From Cyclobacteriaceae bacterium (GTDB lineage: Bacteria; Bacteroidota; Bacteroidia; Cytophagales; Cyclobacteriaceae): a stretch of 64,000 nucleotides of DNA. A program made the position numbers and the translations under genes. Positions within the stretch are counted from its first letter, which is position 1. Every line of letters starts with the position of its first letter. Below the pieces are notes generated by a model. The model was not told the DNA's origin. It saw only the letters and a list, made by a program, of their open reading frames with translations, and ran no database searches. Positions 17,312 to 27,000 of this stretch are shown piece by piece. The stretch lies in the NCBI GenBank assembly GCA_016787645.1, contig JAEUUF010000022.1:496001-560000 (forward strand). The letters are read 5' to 3'.

Positions 17312-17418
17312 TCAACCTTATAAAACCCAAAACCAAAAAATGCCAAAGAATCGAAACTGATAATGGCAGATAACCTGAATACCTGAGGAGCCCAAAAGGT
17401 AAACGCCCTCAAAAGCCG

Positions 17419-17426
17419 TACTTTTG
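17419..17426 (+). promoter_or_regulatory. Bacteroidota-type -7 box (TACTTTTG) for era
   Basis: An exact TAnnTTTG match ends 10 bp before the era start codon, implying a very short leader. No convincing -33 TTG was found at the usual distance. Confidence 0.55.
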
Positions 17427-17436
17427 CACGAAATCC

Positions 17437-18318
17437 ATGAACCCACAGCACAAAGCCGGATTCGTCAGCATTGTCGGCAAACCGAACGTGGGGAAGTCCA
17501 CGCTCATGAACCGGCTGGTTGGCGAAAATCTGTCGATCATCAGCCCCAAAGCCCAGACCACACGTCACCGCATCATGGGCATGCTCAACACCGACGACTA
17601 CCAGATCGTCTATTCCGACACGCCCGGCATCCTGGAACCGAAGTATGCGCTCCATGAAGCGATGATGAACTATGTTAAGGTGTCGTTGGAGGATGCGGAT
17701 GTAGTCCTGCTGGTGATTGAATATGGAGAGAAGTTTGATCCTGTTCTTCATGAACGCTTCAAGTCGATGATGGTGCCCATTCTCCTGCTGGTCAATAAAG
17801 TTGACAAGGCGCCGCGGACAGACCGAAAAGTGATCATAGATTACTGGAAGAGTGCCTTGCCGGTGAAAGAAGTTATTCCGGTCTCCGCGCTCACGGGGGA
17901 GAATGTTGAACAAATTCTCCCGGCGCTCCTTAACCTGTTGCCCCTGCATCCCGGGTATTTCCCCAAAGATGACCTTACCAACCGCAGCGAACGCTTCTTT
18001 GCTTCGGAGATTATCCGTGAGAAGATTTTCTACAACTATAACCAGGAGATACCCTATAGCACTGAAGTAGGCATCGAGGATTTCAAGGATGAAGAGAAAC
18101 TAATTCGCATACGGGCCACGTTGTTCGTGGAACGTGATTCTCAAAAAGGAATTCTCATCGGCAAGGCCGGTTCCTCGCTGAAGAAGGTGGGCACGCAAGC
18201 CAGGGAAGATATGGAACGGTTCTTTGGGAAGAAGGTCTTCCTGGAGACACACGTCAAGGTCGCCTCTGATTGGCGTAAGCAAAAGGAGAAGCTGCGCATG
18301 TTCGGTTACCTCGAATAG
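17437..18318 (+). CDS. era: GTPase Era
   Basis: 293 residues, the normal length. G1 GKPNVGKST, G3 DTPG, G4 NKVD and G5 SALTG are present, followed by the C-terminal KH domain with the RNA-binding GKAGSSLKKVGTQAR signature. Era binds the 3' end of 16S rRNA and assists 30S maturation. It begins 10 bp after a -7 box and is followed 48 bp later by der, another ribosome-assembly GTPase with its own -7 box. The upstream region is shared with the divergent gabT leader. Confidence 0.97.
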   Translation: MNPQHKAGFVSIVGKPNVGKSTLMNRLVGENLSIISPKAQTTRHRIMGMLNTDDYQIVYSDTPGILEPKYALHEAMMNYVKVSLEDADVVLLVIEYGEKFDPVLHERFKSMMVPILLLVNKVDKAPRTDRKVIIDYWKSALPVKEVIPVSALTGENVEQILPALLNLLPLHPGYFPKDDLTNRSERFFASEIIREKIFYNYNQEIPYSTEVGIEDFKDEEKLIRIRATLFVERDSQKGILIGKAGSSLKKVGTQAREDMERFFGKKVFLETHVKVASDWRKQKEKLRMFGYLE

Positions 18319-18339
18319 GTCGGGTCCGATCCTTATAAC

Positions 18340-18347
18340 TACCTTTG
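18340..18347 (+). promoter_or_regulatory. Bacteroidota-type -7 box (TACCTTTG) for der
   Basis: Exact TAnnTTTG match between era and der, 19 bp before the der start codon. It suggests that der can be transcribed separately from era. No clear -33 element. Confidence 0.55.
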
Positions 18348-18366
18348 CCCCGATTTTTCACCAAGC

Positions 18367-19674
18367 ATGTCAAACATAGTTGCCATTGTCGGTCGTCCCA
18401 ACGTCGGGAAATCCACCTTCTTCAACCGATTGGTTGAAAAGCGCGAGGCCATTATGGACGACATGCCCGGCGTCACGCGCGACCGCCATTATGGCTACGC
18501 GCAGTGGACTGGTAAGTATTTCACCGTGATTGATACCGGCGGGTACGTCACTGGTTCGGAGGACAAGTTCGAATCTCAGATCCGGAAGCAGGTCGAAGTA
18601 GCCCTTGAGGAGGCCACCGCAGTAATTTTCATGGTCGATTGTCGCGATGGCTTGACTGGTTTTGACCGGGACTTCGCCAACATTATTCGCAAATCAAAGA
18701 AACCGGTCTTCATTGCTGCTAACAAAGCAGACACCCCGGATAAGTCGGTGCTCGCCAGTGAATTTTATGGAATGAAGCTCGGTGAGGTGTACCCGATTTC
18801 GGCAGAAAATGGAAGTGGAACCGGCGAGTTGCTGGACGACCTCGTCAAGGTTTTTCCCCAGGAGGGCGTTGAAGATCCCCATGCCGGCATTCCCAAGATC
18901 GCCATCCTCGGACGCCCGAATGTCGGAAAGTCCTCGTTCCTGAATGTGTTGCTTGGACAAGAGCGGAGTATTGTCACGGACGAGGCCGGCACAACCCGTG
19001 ATGCCATCCATTCCCGGTACAAAATGTTTGGCAATGACTTTATCCTCATCGACACGGCCGGGATCCGCAAGAAAAGTAAAGTGCATGAGGACATCGAATT
19101 CTATTCAGTCCTCCGGTCGTTGCGCGCCATGGAAGAATGTGACGTCTGTATTGTCGTGGTGGATGCTCAGCGAGGCCTCGAGTCGCAGGATGTTTCCATC
19201 ATCGCCCTGGCGCAGAAGCAAGGCAAAGGAATTGTCATTATGGTCAATAAGTGGGACCTCATGGAGAAGGACAGCAAGACGGCCGACAAGATCCGGAAAG
19301 AGATGCTGGAAAGCCTGGCGCCAATCACTTATGTCCCGATTTTGTTTGCCTCCGCCTTGAACAAACAAAGGATCTACCAGGTCATGGAGAAGGCCGTAGA
19401 AGTCTACAACAACAAGATCAAGAAGATCCCTACCTCGCAGCTCAACGATGCGCTGTTACCGGAGATCATTCACTATCCTCCTGCGGCCACGAAGGGGAAG
19501 CACATCCAGATCAAGTACGTTACGCAGGTAAATGCCGCAACGCCAACGTTTGCATTCTTCTGCAACCTGCCCCAGTACATTCAGGAATCCTATCAACGTT
19601 TCCTGGAGAACAAGCTCCGGGAGAACTTCGACTTCACGGGCGTGCCCGTTCGTCTCTTCTTTCGGAAGAAATAG
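18367..19674 (+). CDS. der: Ribosome-associated GTPase Der (EngA), double G domain
   Basis: 435 residues with two tandem GTPase domains: GRPNVGKSTF with DTGGY in the first and GRPNVGKSSF with DTAGI in the second, each with an N/TKxD base-recognition motif (NKAD, NKWD). The C-terminal KH-like domain ends with TGVPVRLFFRKK, as usual for Der. It acts in 50S subunit assembly. Full length, no anomalies. The intergenic region downstream holds a -7 box for the small lipoprotein gene. Confidence 0.97.
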   Translation: MSNIVAIVGRPNVGKSTFFNRLVEKREAIMDDMPGVTRDRHYGYAQWTGKYFTVIDTGGYVTGSEDKFESQIRKQVEVALEEATAVIFMVDCRDGLTGFDRDFANIIRKSKKPVFIAANKADTPDKSVLASEFYGMKLGEVYPISAENGSGTGELLDDLVKVFPQEGVEDPHAGIPKIAILGRPNVGKSSFLNVLLGQERSIVTDEAGTTRDAIHSRYKMFGNDFILIDTAGIRKKSKVHEDIEFYSVLRSLRAMEECDVCIVVVDAQRGLESQDVSIIALAQKQGKGIVIMVNKWDLMEKDSKTADKIRKEMLESLAPITYVPILFASALNKQRIYQVMEKAVEVYNNKIKKIPTSQLNDALLPEIIHYPPAATKGKHIQIKYVTQVNAATPTFAFFCNLPQYIQESYQRFLENKLRENFDFTGVPVRLFFRKK

Positions 19675-19755
19675 GCAATTCAGGTTTTTTGGCCAGCTAA
19701 CGGCCATTTGGGAAAATTATTCGACCCCAATCCTCAAGAATGTCGCGAATTCAGT

Positions 19756-19763
19756 TAATTTTG
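19756..19763 (+). promoter_or_regulatory. Bacteroidota-type -7 box (TAATTTTG) for small lipoprotein
   Basis: Exact TAnnTTTG match 28 bp before the ATG of the 56-residue lipoprotein. With the strong terminator after the gene it defines a monocistronic unit. Confidence 0.55.
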
Positions 19764-19791
19764 CAGCCTAAATTCCTAAAACCTGTAAACT

Positions 19792-19962
19792 ATGAAAAAA
19801 GTAATCGCACTGGTAATGGTATGCGGTTTTGCCCTTGCATTTGCATCGTGTGGTGGTGGCGGTTCCAAGACTGAGTCAACGACCGACACAACTGCAGTTG
19901 CTCAAGACACTACCGCAGCTCCTGCAGACACGACCAAGACCGACACTACACAGATGAAGTAA
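19792..19962 (+). CDS. Tiny Thr/Asp-rich lipoprotein
   Basis: 56 residues: a lipoprotein signal (MKKVIALVMVCGFALAFASC) with the lipobox ending at Cys20, a GGGGS spacer, and then a low-complexity tail made of repeated TTDTT / QDTTAAPADTTKTDTT units. Such small outer-membrane-type lipoproteins are common in Bacteroidota and have no known function. Support comes from an ideal signal sequence, a -7 box at 19756 and an intrinsic terminator right after the stop. No domain is recognisable; the acidic Thr-rich tail is probably disordered. Confidence 0.8.
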   Translation: MKKVIALVMVCGFALAFASCGGGGSKTESTTDTTAVAQDTTAAPADTTKTDTTQMK

Positions 19963-19980
19963 TTGGTCCCTGCCCAGCAA

Positions 19981-20019
19981 AACAAAAAGGCTTTAGGAAA
20001 CTGAGGCCTTTTTGTTTTT
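19981..20019 (+). terminator. Intrinsic terminator after the small lipoprotein gene
   Basis: The arms aacaaaaaggc (19981-19991) and gcctttttgtt (20006-20016) pair around a loop of about 14 nt, and the right arm runs into a T-rich stretch. It lies 18 bp after the lipoprotein stop and shortly before the SprT-like gene. Confidence 0.8.
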
Positions 20020-20036
20020 CTGTCCATCTTGCCTTC

Positions 20037-20648
20037 ATGCAACTGGCCCAGCTCTGCTCCTTGCTGGAAAAACAAGTCCCTCCGGGCTCATTGGATTACT
20101 GCCTTCAGTTGTGGAAGGAAAACCCATTTCAATTCACCCTTCGACATTCGCGGGTCACCAAGCTCGGTGACTTCACCTGCCGCCCCGGTCAGTCACCACG
20201 CATCACTGTAAACGCCGACAGTCATCCCTACGTCTTTCTGCTTACTTATGTTCATGAAGTAGCCCATCTTCGCGTGCATTCACGCCTCGGATGGAAAGCA
20301 GCCCCGCATGGGCGGGAATGGAAGGAGGCCTTTCGTTCACTTTGTGAGCCGCTCTTTACACTTGCAATCTTTCCGGAAGAAGTCGCCCTTGCGTTAAGGC
20401 GACATTTGAAAAACCCCAAAGCTTCCAGTCTGACCGATGCCCATCTTACCCGTGTGTTGCATCAATACGATGAAGAAAAAAAAGATGCGCTCCGACTGGC
20501 CGATTTGCCGGAAGGAAGCCAGTTCCAGATTCGGGGGCGATGGTTTGCCAAAGGAAAGTTGAGAAGAACCCGGGTGCTCTGTAAAGAGATTGTCTCACGC
20601 CGAAACTACCTCATTGCGGCGGATGCCCTGGTTGGCAGCAATCGCTAG
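20037..20648 (+). CDS. SprT-like zinc metalloprotease domain protein
   Basis: 203 residues. HEVAH at 73-77 is the zinc-protease motif, followed by a third likely ligand in HGREWK; this is the SprT-like (SPRTN/Wss1 relative) arrangement. The C-terminal part (about 130-200) is basic, with FQIRGRWFAKGKLRRTRVLC, and lacks the four-cysteine zinc ribbon of some relatives. Eukaryotic relatives degrade DNA-protein crosslinks; the bacterial role is not established. It converges on murQ, and the two genes share a CTAG that provides both stop codons. The start is close behind the lipoprotein terminator, so it needs its own promoter, which I do not see clearly. Confidence 0.8.
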   Translation: MQLAQLCSLLEKQVPPGSLDYCLQLWKENPFQFTLRHSRVTKLGDFTCRPGQSPRITVNADSHPYVFLLTYVHEVAHLRVHSRLGWKAAPHGREWKEAFRSLCEPLFTLAIFPEEVALALRRHLKNPKASSLTDAHLTRVLHQYDEEKKDALRLADLPEGSQFQIRGRWFAKGKLRRTRVLCKEIVSRRNYLIAADALVGSNR

Positions 20649-21454
20649 GATTGCCTTCCCGCCGCGCGCACTGCTTTCCGAACCGATCCGTATTTTTTTA
20701 ACAAACGACTTGCGCTCGCCGAATTAACTCCAAGCTCCTCCATGATCATTCGTGTACCCCGGTCAATCAGTTTGTTGTTCGTGAGCTGCATGTCGACCAT
20801 TTTGTTACCCTTGATTCTTCCCAGGCGAATCATTGTGGTTGTCGAGATCATGTTGAGTGCGAGCTTCTGTGCCGTCCCTGCCTTCATCCGGGTTGAGCCG
20901 GTCACAAATTCTGGTCCCACGATTATTTCCAACGGATGATCCGCATGCCGCGCTAGTTCGCTTCCGGCATTACAGGTGATACAAGCCGTGGTGATGCCCC
21001 TCTTCCGGGCTTCCTTCAGTCCGCCAATCACATAAGGTGTGCGGCCCGAGGCTGCGATGCCAATGAGCACATCCTTTTTGTTGATGCGGTATTTCTGGAG
21101 GTCCTTCCAGGCCTGTTTCGTATCATCTTCTGCGTGTTCGACCGCACGACGAATGGCTTTGTCTCCTCCCGCTATCAATCCAATTACTTTTCCTTCAGGC
21201 ATGCCATAGGTAGGCGGAATCTCCGACGCATCGACGACGCCGAGCCGGCCACTGGTTCCCGCCCCGATATAAAACAGCCGCCCTCCCGCACCCATCCGTT
21301 CGACAATAACTTTTATCAGCGACTCCATGGCTGGAATCACCCGCTTTAATGCCTTTGGCACTGTGGTATCTTCCTTATTGATGTTCATGAGAAGACGCCT
21401 TACGCTCATGCGTTCGAGATCATCGTACCAAGAAGTTGATTCTGTCGTACTCAT
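20645..21454 (-). CDS. murQ: N-acetylmuramic acid 6-phosphate etherase
   Basis: 269 residues with a SIS fold: YIGAGTSGRLGVVDASEIPPTYG and IAASGRTPYVIGGL are diagnostic of MurQ, as is the late TGSTRMKAGTAQKLALNM block. It cleaves the lactyl ether of MurNAc-6-phosphate to give GlcNAc-6-phosphate and D-lactate in peptidoglycan recycling. The start codon overlaps the stop of the upstream sugar kinase by 4 bp (ATGA), so kinase and etherase are co-translated and act in sequence. Shorter than the E. coli enzyme by about 30 residues, at the ends only. Confidence 0.95.
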   Translation of the reverse strand: MSTTESTSWYDDLERMSVRRLLMNINKEDTTVPKALKRVIPAMESLIKVIVERMGAGGRLFYIGAGTSGRLGVVDASEIPPTYGMPEGKVIGLIAGGDKAIRRAVEHAEDDTKQAWKDLQKYRINKKDVLIGIAASGRTPYVIGGLKEARKRGITTACITCNAGSELARHADHPLEIIVGPEFVTGSTRMKAGTAQKLALNMISTTTMIRLGRIKGNKMVDMQLTNNKLIDRGTRMIMEELGVNSASASRLLKKYGSVRKAVRAAGRQS

Positions 21455-22302
21455 GATAGCCTAAGGTCATTCTGATGATACAGTGCAAGCCCTGCAATGG
21501 GTGTCTCCAAAATGTTCCTTACGGTGATCCCTTTGTCATTTCCCACCTGTCGGAGCAAATCACTGAAATAAAATGCAATCGAACCAACGAAGTGAACCGG
21601 CATCTCCCGGTATCCTTCATACTTCATCACATTTTCTTCATAGAAGGAAGCGAATGCGTTATACACCAATTGGTAGCAGTAAGGCTCTTTCAGGTGTTGA
21701 AAAATAAATTTAGAGAAGGTCGCGAGGAAAGTACTCGGTTTCTCCTGTTGATAAATCTTCTCCAGGAACTCCTCGCGGGTGAACGGAAACCGTTGCTGAA
21801 ATTGTCGTGCCAGTTGTTCCGGCATTTTCTTGCGCAGGTAATCCACCAGCAGTGCCTTTCCCAAGCTGGTACCCGATCCCTCATCTGCCAGGATCCATCC
21901 CAGGTTGGCAACCTGCTCGGCGATTCTTATTCCATCATAGCGGCAAGAGTTTGAGCCAGTCCCAAGGATGCAGGCAATTCCTTTTTCACGTCCGCACAAT
22001 GCCCGTGCAGCACCCAACAGGTCCCATTCGATATCTACCGACGCCTTTGAAAAAAATTCAAGAAAAACTGACCGGACAAGTTCCTGGTTTCGTGGTGAAG
22101 AGACTCCCGTGCCGTAATAAAAGATCTTTGTTACCTCGCCACTGACAACAGGAAGCAATTGATCCTGAATACTGGTTCTAAGGTGTTCGAGCGGCTGATA
22201 ATACGGATTGAATCCCGGCGTCTGCGCCTGCTGAATGGTTCCATCTTCAGCCAACAGGCGCCAGTCAATTTTGGAACTTCCACTATCGGCTACGAGAATC
22301 AT
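21451..22302 (-). CDS. BadF/BadG-type N-acetylmuramic acid/N-acetylglucosamine kinase (MurK-like)
   Basis: 283 residues. The first residues LVADSGSSKIDWRL form the phosphate-1 loop of the ASKHA sugar kinases, and CILGTGSNSCRYDG with GWILADEGSGTSLGK form the phosphate-2 and adenosine regions; this is the BadF/BadG/BcrA/BcrD ATPase family, which includes GlcNAc kinase and the MurNAc kinase MurK. Coupling to murQ makes MurNAc the favoured substrate: phosphorylation here, ether cleavage by MurQ next. No transporter (MurT-like) is adjacent. GlcNAc may also be used. Confidence 0.85.
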   Translation of the reverse strand: MILVADSGSSKIDWRLLAEDGTIQQAQTPGFNPYYQPLEHLRTSIQDQLLPVVSGEVTKIFYYGTGVSSPRNQELVRSVFLEFFSKASVDIEWDLLGAARALCGREKGIACILGTGSNSCRYDGIRIAEQVANLGWILADEGSGTSLGKALLVDYLRKKMPEQLARQFQQRFPFTREEFLEKIYQQEKPSTFLATFSKFIFQHLKEPYCYQLVYNAFASFYEENVMKYEGYREMPVHFVGSIAFYFSDLLRQVGNDKGITVRNILETPIAGLALYHQNDLRLS

Positions 22303-22357
22303 TTTGGGGTTCGCTAGCCTTCAAAGATCGATGAATTGGTTTGAATGATGGTCAATT

Positions 22358-22609
22358 TCAAGTGGAAATAGTGGCCAATCGGCCTATAACCGTTAGTCGC
22401 TCAAATACCTCATCGGTGTGTGGTGCATCCGGCAACTCCATCGTCAGGTCCTGGCCTGCCCAGTGCTCGTAGTGCTTGCCCTCTTTCCACATTCGGGAAT
22501 GGGAGACGTCGTACACAAGACCTTTGTAGGCAATCCAAACCTGGGGCTTATCCTGGCCGTACCGCAACGACAATTGCGCCAGGGTCACCAGCGGGAGATC
22601 ACTCTTCAT
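22358..22609 (-). CDS. Cytochrome b5-like heme-binding domain protein
   Basis: 83 residues consisting of one domain. VWIAYKGLVYDVSHSRMWK followed by GKHYEHWAGQDLTMEL and then DEVFERLTVIGRL fits the short bacterial cytochrome b5-like heme/steroid-binding family. There is no signal peptide or membrane anchor, so it should be cytosolic. The His residues in GKHYEH are candidate heme ligands. It precedes murK on the same strand by about 55 bp. Function unknown; a small electron carrier or ligand-binding protein. Confidence 0.75.
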   Translation of the reverse strand: MKSDLPLVTLAQLSLRYGQDKPQVWIAYKGLVYDVSHSRMWKEGKHYEHWAGQDLTMELPDAPHTDEVFERLTVIGRLATIST

Positions 22610-22726
22610 GGGTTAGCCCGGCGTGACAGAAAATGGCGAGTACGGCGCCAAAATTCCGGTTTTCCTGGAAAAAGGATCCCATGAATGCTAAACTCTTTAT
22701 CTTTCTGATTCTAAAAAATCAAACCT

Positions 22727-23974
22727 ATGAAATCTTTCACGATCCTTTGGGTCTTCATCGCATTCCTCGCATTTTCCTGTGCTGAAAAGAAACCCGTGGA
22801 CCGCATGAACGACGAGCAACTCCGCGCTTATGCAGATGAGCTCGCGCACAAATACATCATCACCGACGGTCACGTCGACCTTCCGTTCCGTCTCAAGATG
22901 GACAAGTTTGTGGTGAGCCGGGAATACATGGGCATTCCCATCAAAACGGAGGAAGGAGACTTTGACTATGAGCGGGCCAAAAAAGGCGGACTTGATGCTC
23001 CATTCATGTCCATCTACATCCCTTCCTCCTACCAGTTGCAGCCCGATATGGGCAAGGGATTGGCTGATTCACTCATCAACATGATTAGTGGAATTGCCGA
23101 GAATCTCCCTGACAAGTTTGCGCTGGCAGGCTCGGTGGAAGAAGTGCAGCAAAATTTCAACAAGGGTCTCATTTCGCTCCCCATGGGGATGGAAAACGGC
23201 GCACCCATTGGGAACGATCTTAAGAATATAAAGTACTTCTACGACAGAGGTATCCGCTACATCACGCTTACCCATGGCAAGGACAATCAAATTTGTGACT
23301 CCTCGTATGACACCCTGCACACCTGGAAAGGACTGAGTCCCTTTGGCCGGGAGGTAGTCGCCGAAATGAATCGCGTCGGCATCATGGTGGACATCTCACA
23401 CGTGGACGACAGCACCTTCTACCAGGTCATGCGAATCACCAAGGCGCCATGCATCGCCTCTCATTCTTCCTGCCGACGCTTTACCCCCGGCTTCCAGCGC
23501 AACATGAATGATGACATGATCAAGAAACTCGGCGAAAATGGTGGCGTCATCCAAATTAACTTTGGCTCTGGCTTCCTGGATTCGGCTGTGTCAGCACAAA
23601 ACGATGAGAACCGGAAGAAGCTCCGGGCCCTCCTCGAAGAAAAAGGCCTCTCCATGCGCGACTCACTCGCGAAGCCAATCATCGATCAGTTTCGAAAAGA
23701 GAACCCTTCGCTTTATGCCGATGTCGAAACCGTAGCCAACCATATCGATCACGTGGTTAAACTGGTGGGCATTGACCATGTTGGAATAGGATCAGACTTT
23801 GACGGCGTCGGCGACAGCCTCCCAACTGGCTTGAAGGATGTGTCCCAGTATCCCAACCTCATTTATGCCTTACTCAAGCGGGGATACACGGAATCGGACA
23901 TTGAGAAGATCTGCTCCGGTAATGTCTTCCGCGTCTGGAAGAAGGTGGCGGAAGTGGCATCACAAACTATGTAG
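22727..23974 (+). CDS. Membrane dipeptidase (peptidase M19), lipoprotein
   Basis: 415 residues. The N-terminal signal ends in FLAFSC with the lipid-anchored Cys at 18. DGHVDLPF near 47-53 gives the first metal ligands of the renal dipeptidase family, SLPMGMENGAPIG holds the bridging Glu, and VDISHVDD, ASHSSCRRF and HVGIGSDFDGVGD supply the remaining His/Asp ligands. Family members cleave dipeptides, including those with a C-terminal D-amino acid. Location next to the MurNAc recycling pair suggests hydrolysis of cell-wall or environmental dipeptides in the periplasm. TATCTTTC at about 22695 is a partial -7 match. Confidence 0.92.
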   Translation: MKSFTILWVFIAFLAFSCAEKKPVDRMNDEQLRAYADELAHKYIITDGHVDLPFRLKMDKFVVSREYMGIPIKTEEGDFDYERAKKGGLDAPFMSIYIPSSYQLQPDMGKGLADSLINMISGIAENLPDKFALAGSVEEVQQNFNKGLISLPMGMENGAPIGNDLKNIKYFYDRGIRYITLTHGKDNQICDSSYDTLHTWKGLSPFGREVVAEMNRVGIMVDISHVDDSTFYQVMRITKAPCIASHSSCRRFTPGFQRNMNDDMIKKLGENGGVIQINFGSGFLDSAVSAQNDENRKKLRALLEEKGLSMRDSLAKPIIDQFRKENPSLYADVETVANHIDHVVKLVGIDHVGIGSDFDGVGDSLPTGLKDVSQYPNLIYALLKRGYTESDIEKICSGNVFRVWKKVAEVASQTM

Positions 23975-24040
23975 TCGATTACCATCTGAAGGAATAAGGA
24001 ATTCATTGAACCTATGAAATCGCACGTTGGCGAAAACGTT

Positions 24041-27000
24041 ATGAAAGGGCTGCGGATCGCCTTTGCGGCAATGTCCCTGGTGGCTTTGATGTTTCCGGCG
24101 CTTGAAGCTTATGGTCAGCCCGGAATCAAATCATTCCACTTTCCATCCAAAGTTACCGCGGCTGATTACGATCATCGCTTTGTCCTGGCCAAACTGAAAC
24201 CCGAGCATAAGGACAAGTTCCGAGGCACTTCCGGTCGGACAACCTCAACACTTTCCGCAGCAGGCATTTCCGCTGTCCGTGAATTGATGCCCTCGAAGGC
24301 TGTGCTGGCCGCAAAGACCAAGAACGGCCCCCGACGAAGCTTTTCCAATGTAGATACGGGATTGTACTTCCGCATTTTCTGCACACCCGGGACCTCCATA
24401 GAGGATTTCATTAACGGGCTTTATGGCACCGGGTATTTCGAGGTGGTCGAGCCCGAGTATGTGAACCGGATGTTCTACACGCCTTCCGATCCACAGTTAA
24501 TGAACCAGTATTATATCTCAAACATCAAGGCCATCGAAGCTTGGGACGTCACCAAGGGGGATCCTTCGCTAACCATCGCCATCGTGGATTCCGGAGGTGA
24601 TCTGTTTCATGAGGACCTCATAGGAAATCTCTACACCAACACGCTTGATCCCTCGGATGGGATTGACAATGATGGTAACGGGTATGTTGATGATTCCCAA
24701 GGTTGGGACTTCATTGGTGGTGACCTCGCCAACCTGAATGATCCAGCTTTCGTCGGCGATAACAATCCGCAGTTGACGGTGGGGGGATTGTTGGGGCATG
24801 GTGTCAACGTCGCCGGATGCGCCAGCGCCACGACCGATAACGCCATCGGCATCGCTGGCGTTGGATTCAAGACCAAGCTGATGTTTACCAAGCACTCGGC
24901 CGATAATCAGCCCACCACGAATGGAAGTATTTACCTCGGCTACGATGGTATGTACTACGCCGCCCTGGCGGGTGCCGATGTAATCAACCTTTCCTGGGGT
25001 GGTATCAATCGCAGCCAAATCATCCAGGACATTATCAACTTCATCACCACCGACCTGGGGGTCGTTGTGGTTGCCGCCGCCGGCAACGATGGAACGGATA
25101 CCCCGTTCTACCCCGCTGCATATGACAATGTGATTTCGGTGGCGGCTGTCAACCAGCAGAACGTCAAAGCCACCTTTAGCAACTATGGATCGTATGTCGA
25201 TATCTCCGCGCCGGGTGTTGCGATTTTCACGACCGCCTTTGACAGCAAGTACACTTCAACGCAAGGGACCTCTTTCAGTTCACCGATTGTGGCCGGAGCC
25301 GCAGCCCTTGTGAAAGCTCACTTCCCCACATACACGTCCCAACAAGTGGCCGAGCAGCTCCGGGTTACGGCCAATCGGACTGAACTGGATGCCAACAACC
25401 CCGTCTTCGTCGGCAAACTGGGATTCGGGGTGCTGGATGTTAAATCAGCGCTTACCAACATCTCTCCTTCTGTCAGGGCCTCCAATCCAAAGCTATTGAA
25501 CGCAAGTGGTTCCCCGGCCCAAATGGGAGAGAAGGGTTACCTCACCATGACGTTCAAGAATATCCTGGCCGCCACCTCATCCGCCCTTGAAATCAGTATT
25601 TCAGAGAACTCCGCCTTTGTCAGCGTTGTGAAAGGTTCAATTCGACCTGGTGCCATAGCTGCGGGTGGAACCATCAACAATCAACTTTCTCCGTTTGAAC
25701 TTCAGATCGCCAGCTTTGTTCCAGATAATTTTGAGATTCCCGTCACGATCACTTACAAGGATGGAGCTTATGAGGATCGGGAAGAGGTGATTTTTCTGCT
25801 CAACCCAACGTTTATCGATGTGGATGAGAACCTGGTTACGACAACAGTGAGCAATACCGGTCGGATTGGTTATGAGGATACCGAGAGCGATATCCGTACC
25901 AAAGGGTCAGGGTTTGTGTTTGATAACAACTCGACACTTTACGAAATGGGGATCATCATGGGGACCGGCACGGGGACTCAACTTTATAATAACGTAAGGG
26001 CCACCAGCAACACCTTCGACCAGGATTTTGTTTCTATCGGCCAGCGGATCGGGGAAATCACTCCCGGGCTCCGTTCATCCTCCGAAATCTCCGGAACCCT
26101 GAGCAACAGCACTACCGGGTCGGCACAGGCATTCCAGTTAAAGTACCGCAGTCTTGCCTGGAAAGAGGCTCCGTATGACAAGTTTGTCATTATGGAATAC
26201 ATCATCTCGAACCCTACGCCGAATGCAATCAACGGTTTCTATTTCGGGCTATTTGCCGACTGGGATATCACCGAGAATGGTGCACAGGATGCTGCCAAAT
26301 GGGACGCCCCCAACCGGTTGGGGTACGTTTATCCCTTCAGCGGGTCCGGCTTGCCTCACACCGGAATTCAATTGCTCACGGGCTCACCGCAGTATTATGC
26401 CATCGATAACAACCAGAGTGTCGTCGGAAATCCCTTTGGACTTTATGATGGCTTCACGGACAGTGAAAAATTCTCTGCCTTGTCCAGCAGTCGGCCAGAA
26501 GCGGGCGTCGCGAACGGTGGAGGCGATGTTAGCCATGTTGTCAGCGCGGGGCCTTTTACTATTCCCGCGGGACAAGAAATCAAAGTGGCATTTGCCCTTC
26601 ACGCCGCACAGAACTTTGCAGAACTTCAACAGTCCGCGGCATACGCTGATACTGTATACAACTACACGGTGAATGCACCCAAGCCAACCGTGGCTGCTGC
26701 CAACGCTTGTTATGGAGGCGGAACATCCTTGACTGCAACTGGAGCGACTTCATTCAATTGGTACAAGAATTTCACGGGTGGGCAGCCTTTCTTTTCGGGC
26801 CCAGTGTTCACGACCGGCAATCTTTTCAATGACACTACCTTCTATGTTTCGAATGCAGACAACACATATGAAAGCGTGCGCACACCGGCAAAAGTAATCA
26901 TCAAGGCGAACCCCAGGGTTTCAACTTCCGGATCGACATCGATTTGCAGCAATGAATCTGTGACTCTTTCGGCCGTCGAGGCAGACAGCTACCTCTGGAG

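Noticed and set aside
17260-17949. 229-codon minus-strand frame opposite era
   Set aside because: Mirrors era codons and has no recognisable motif; era is unambiguous.
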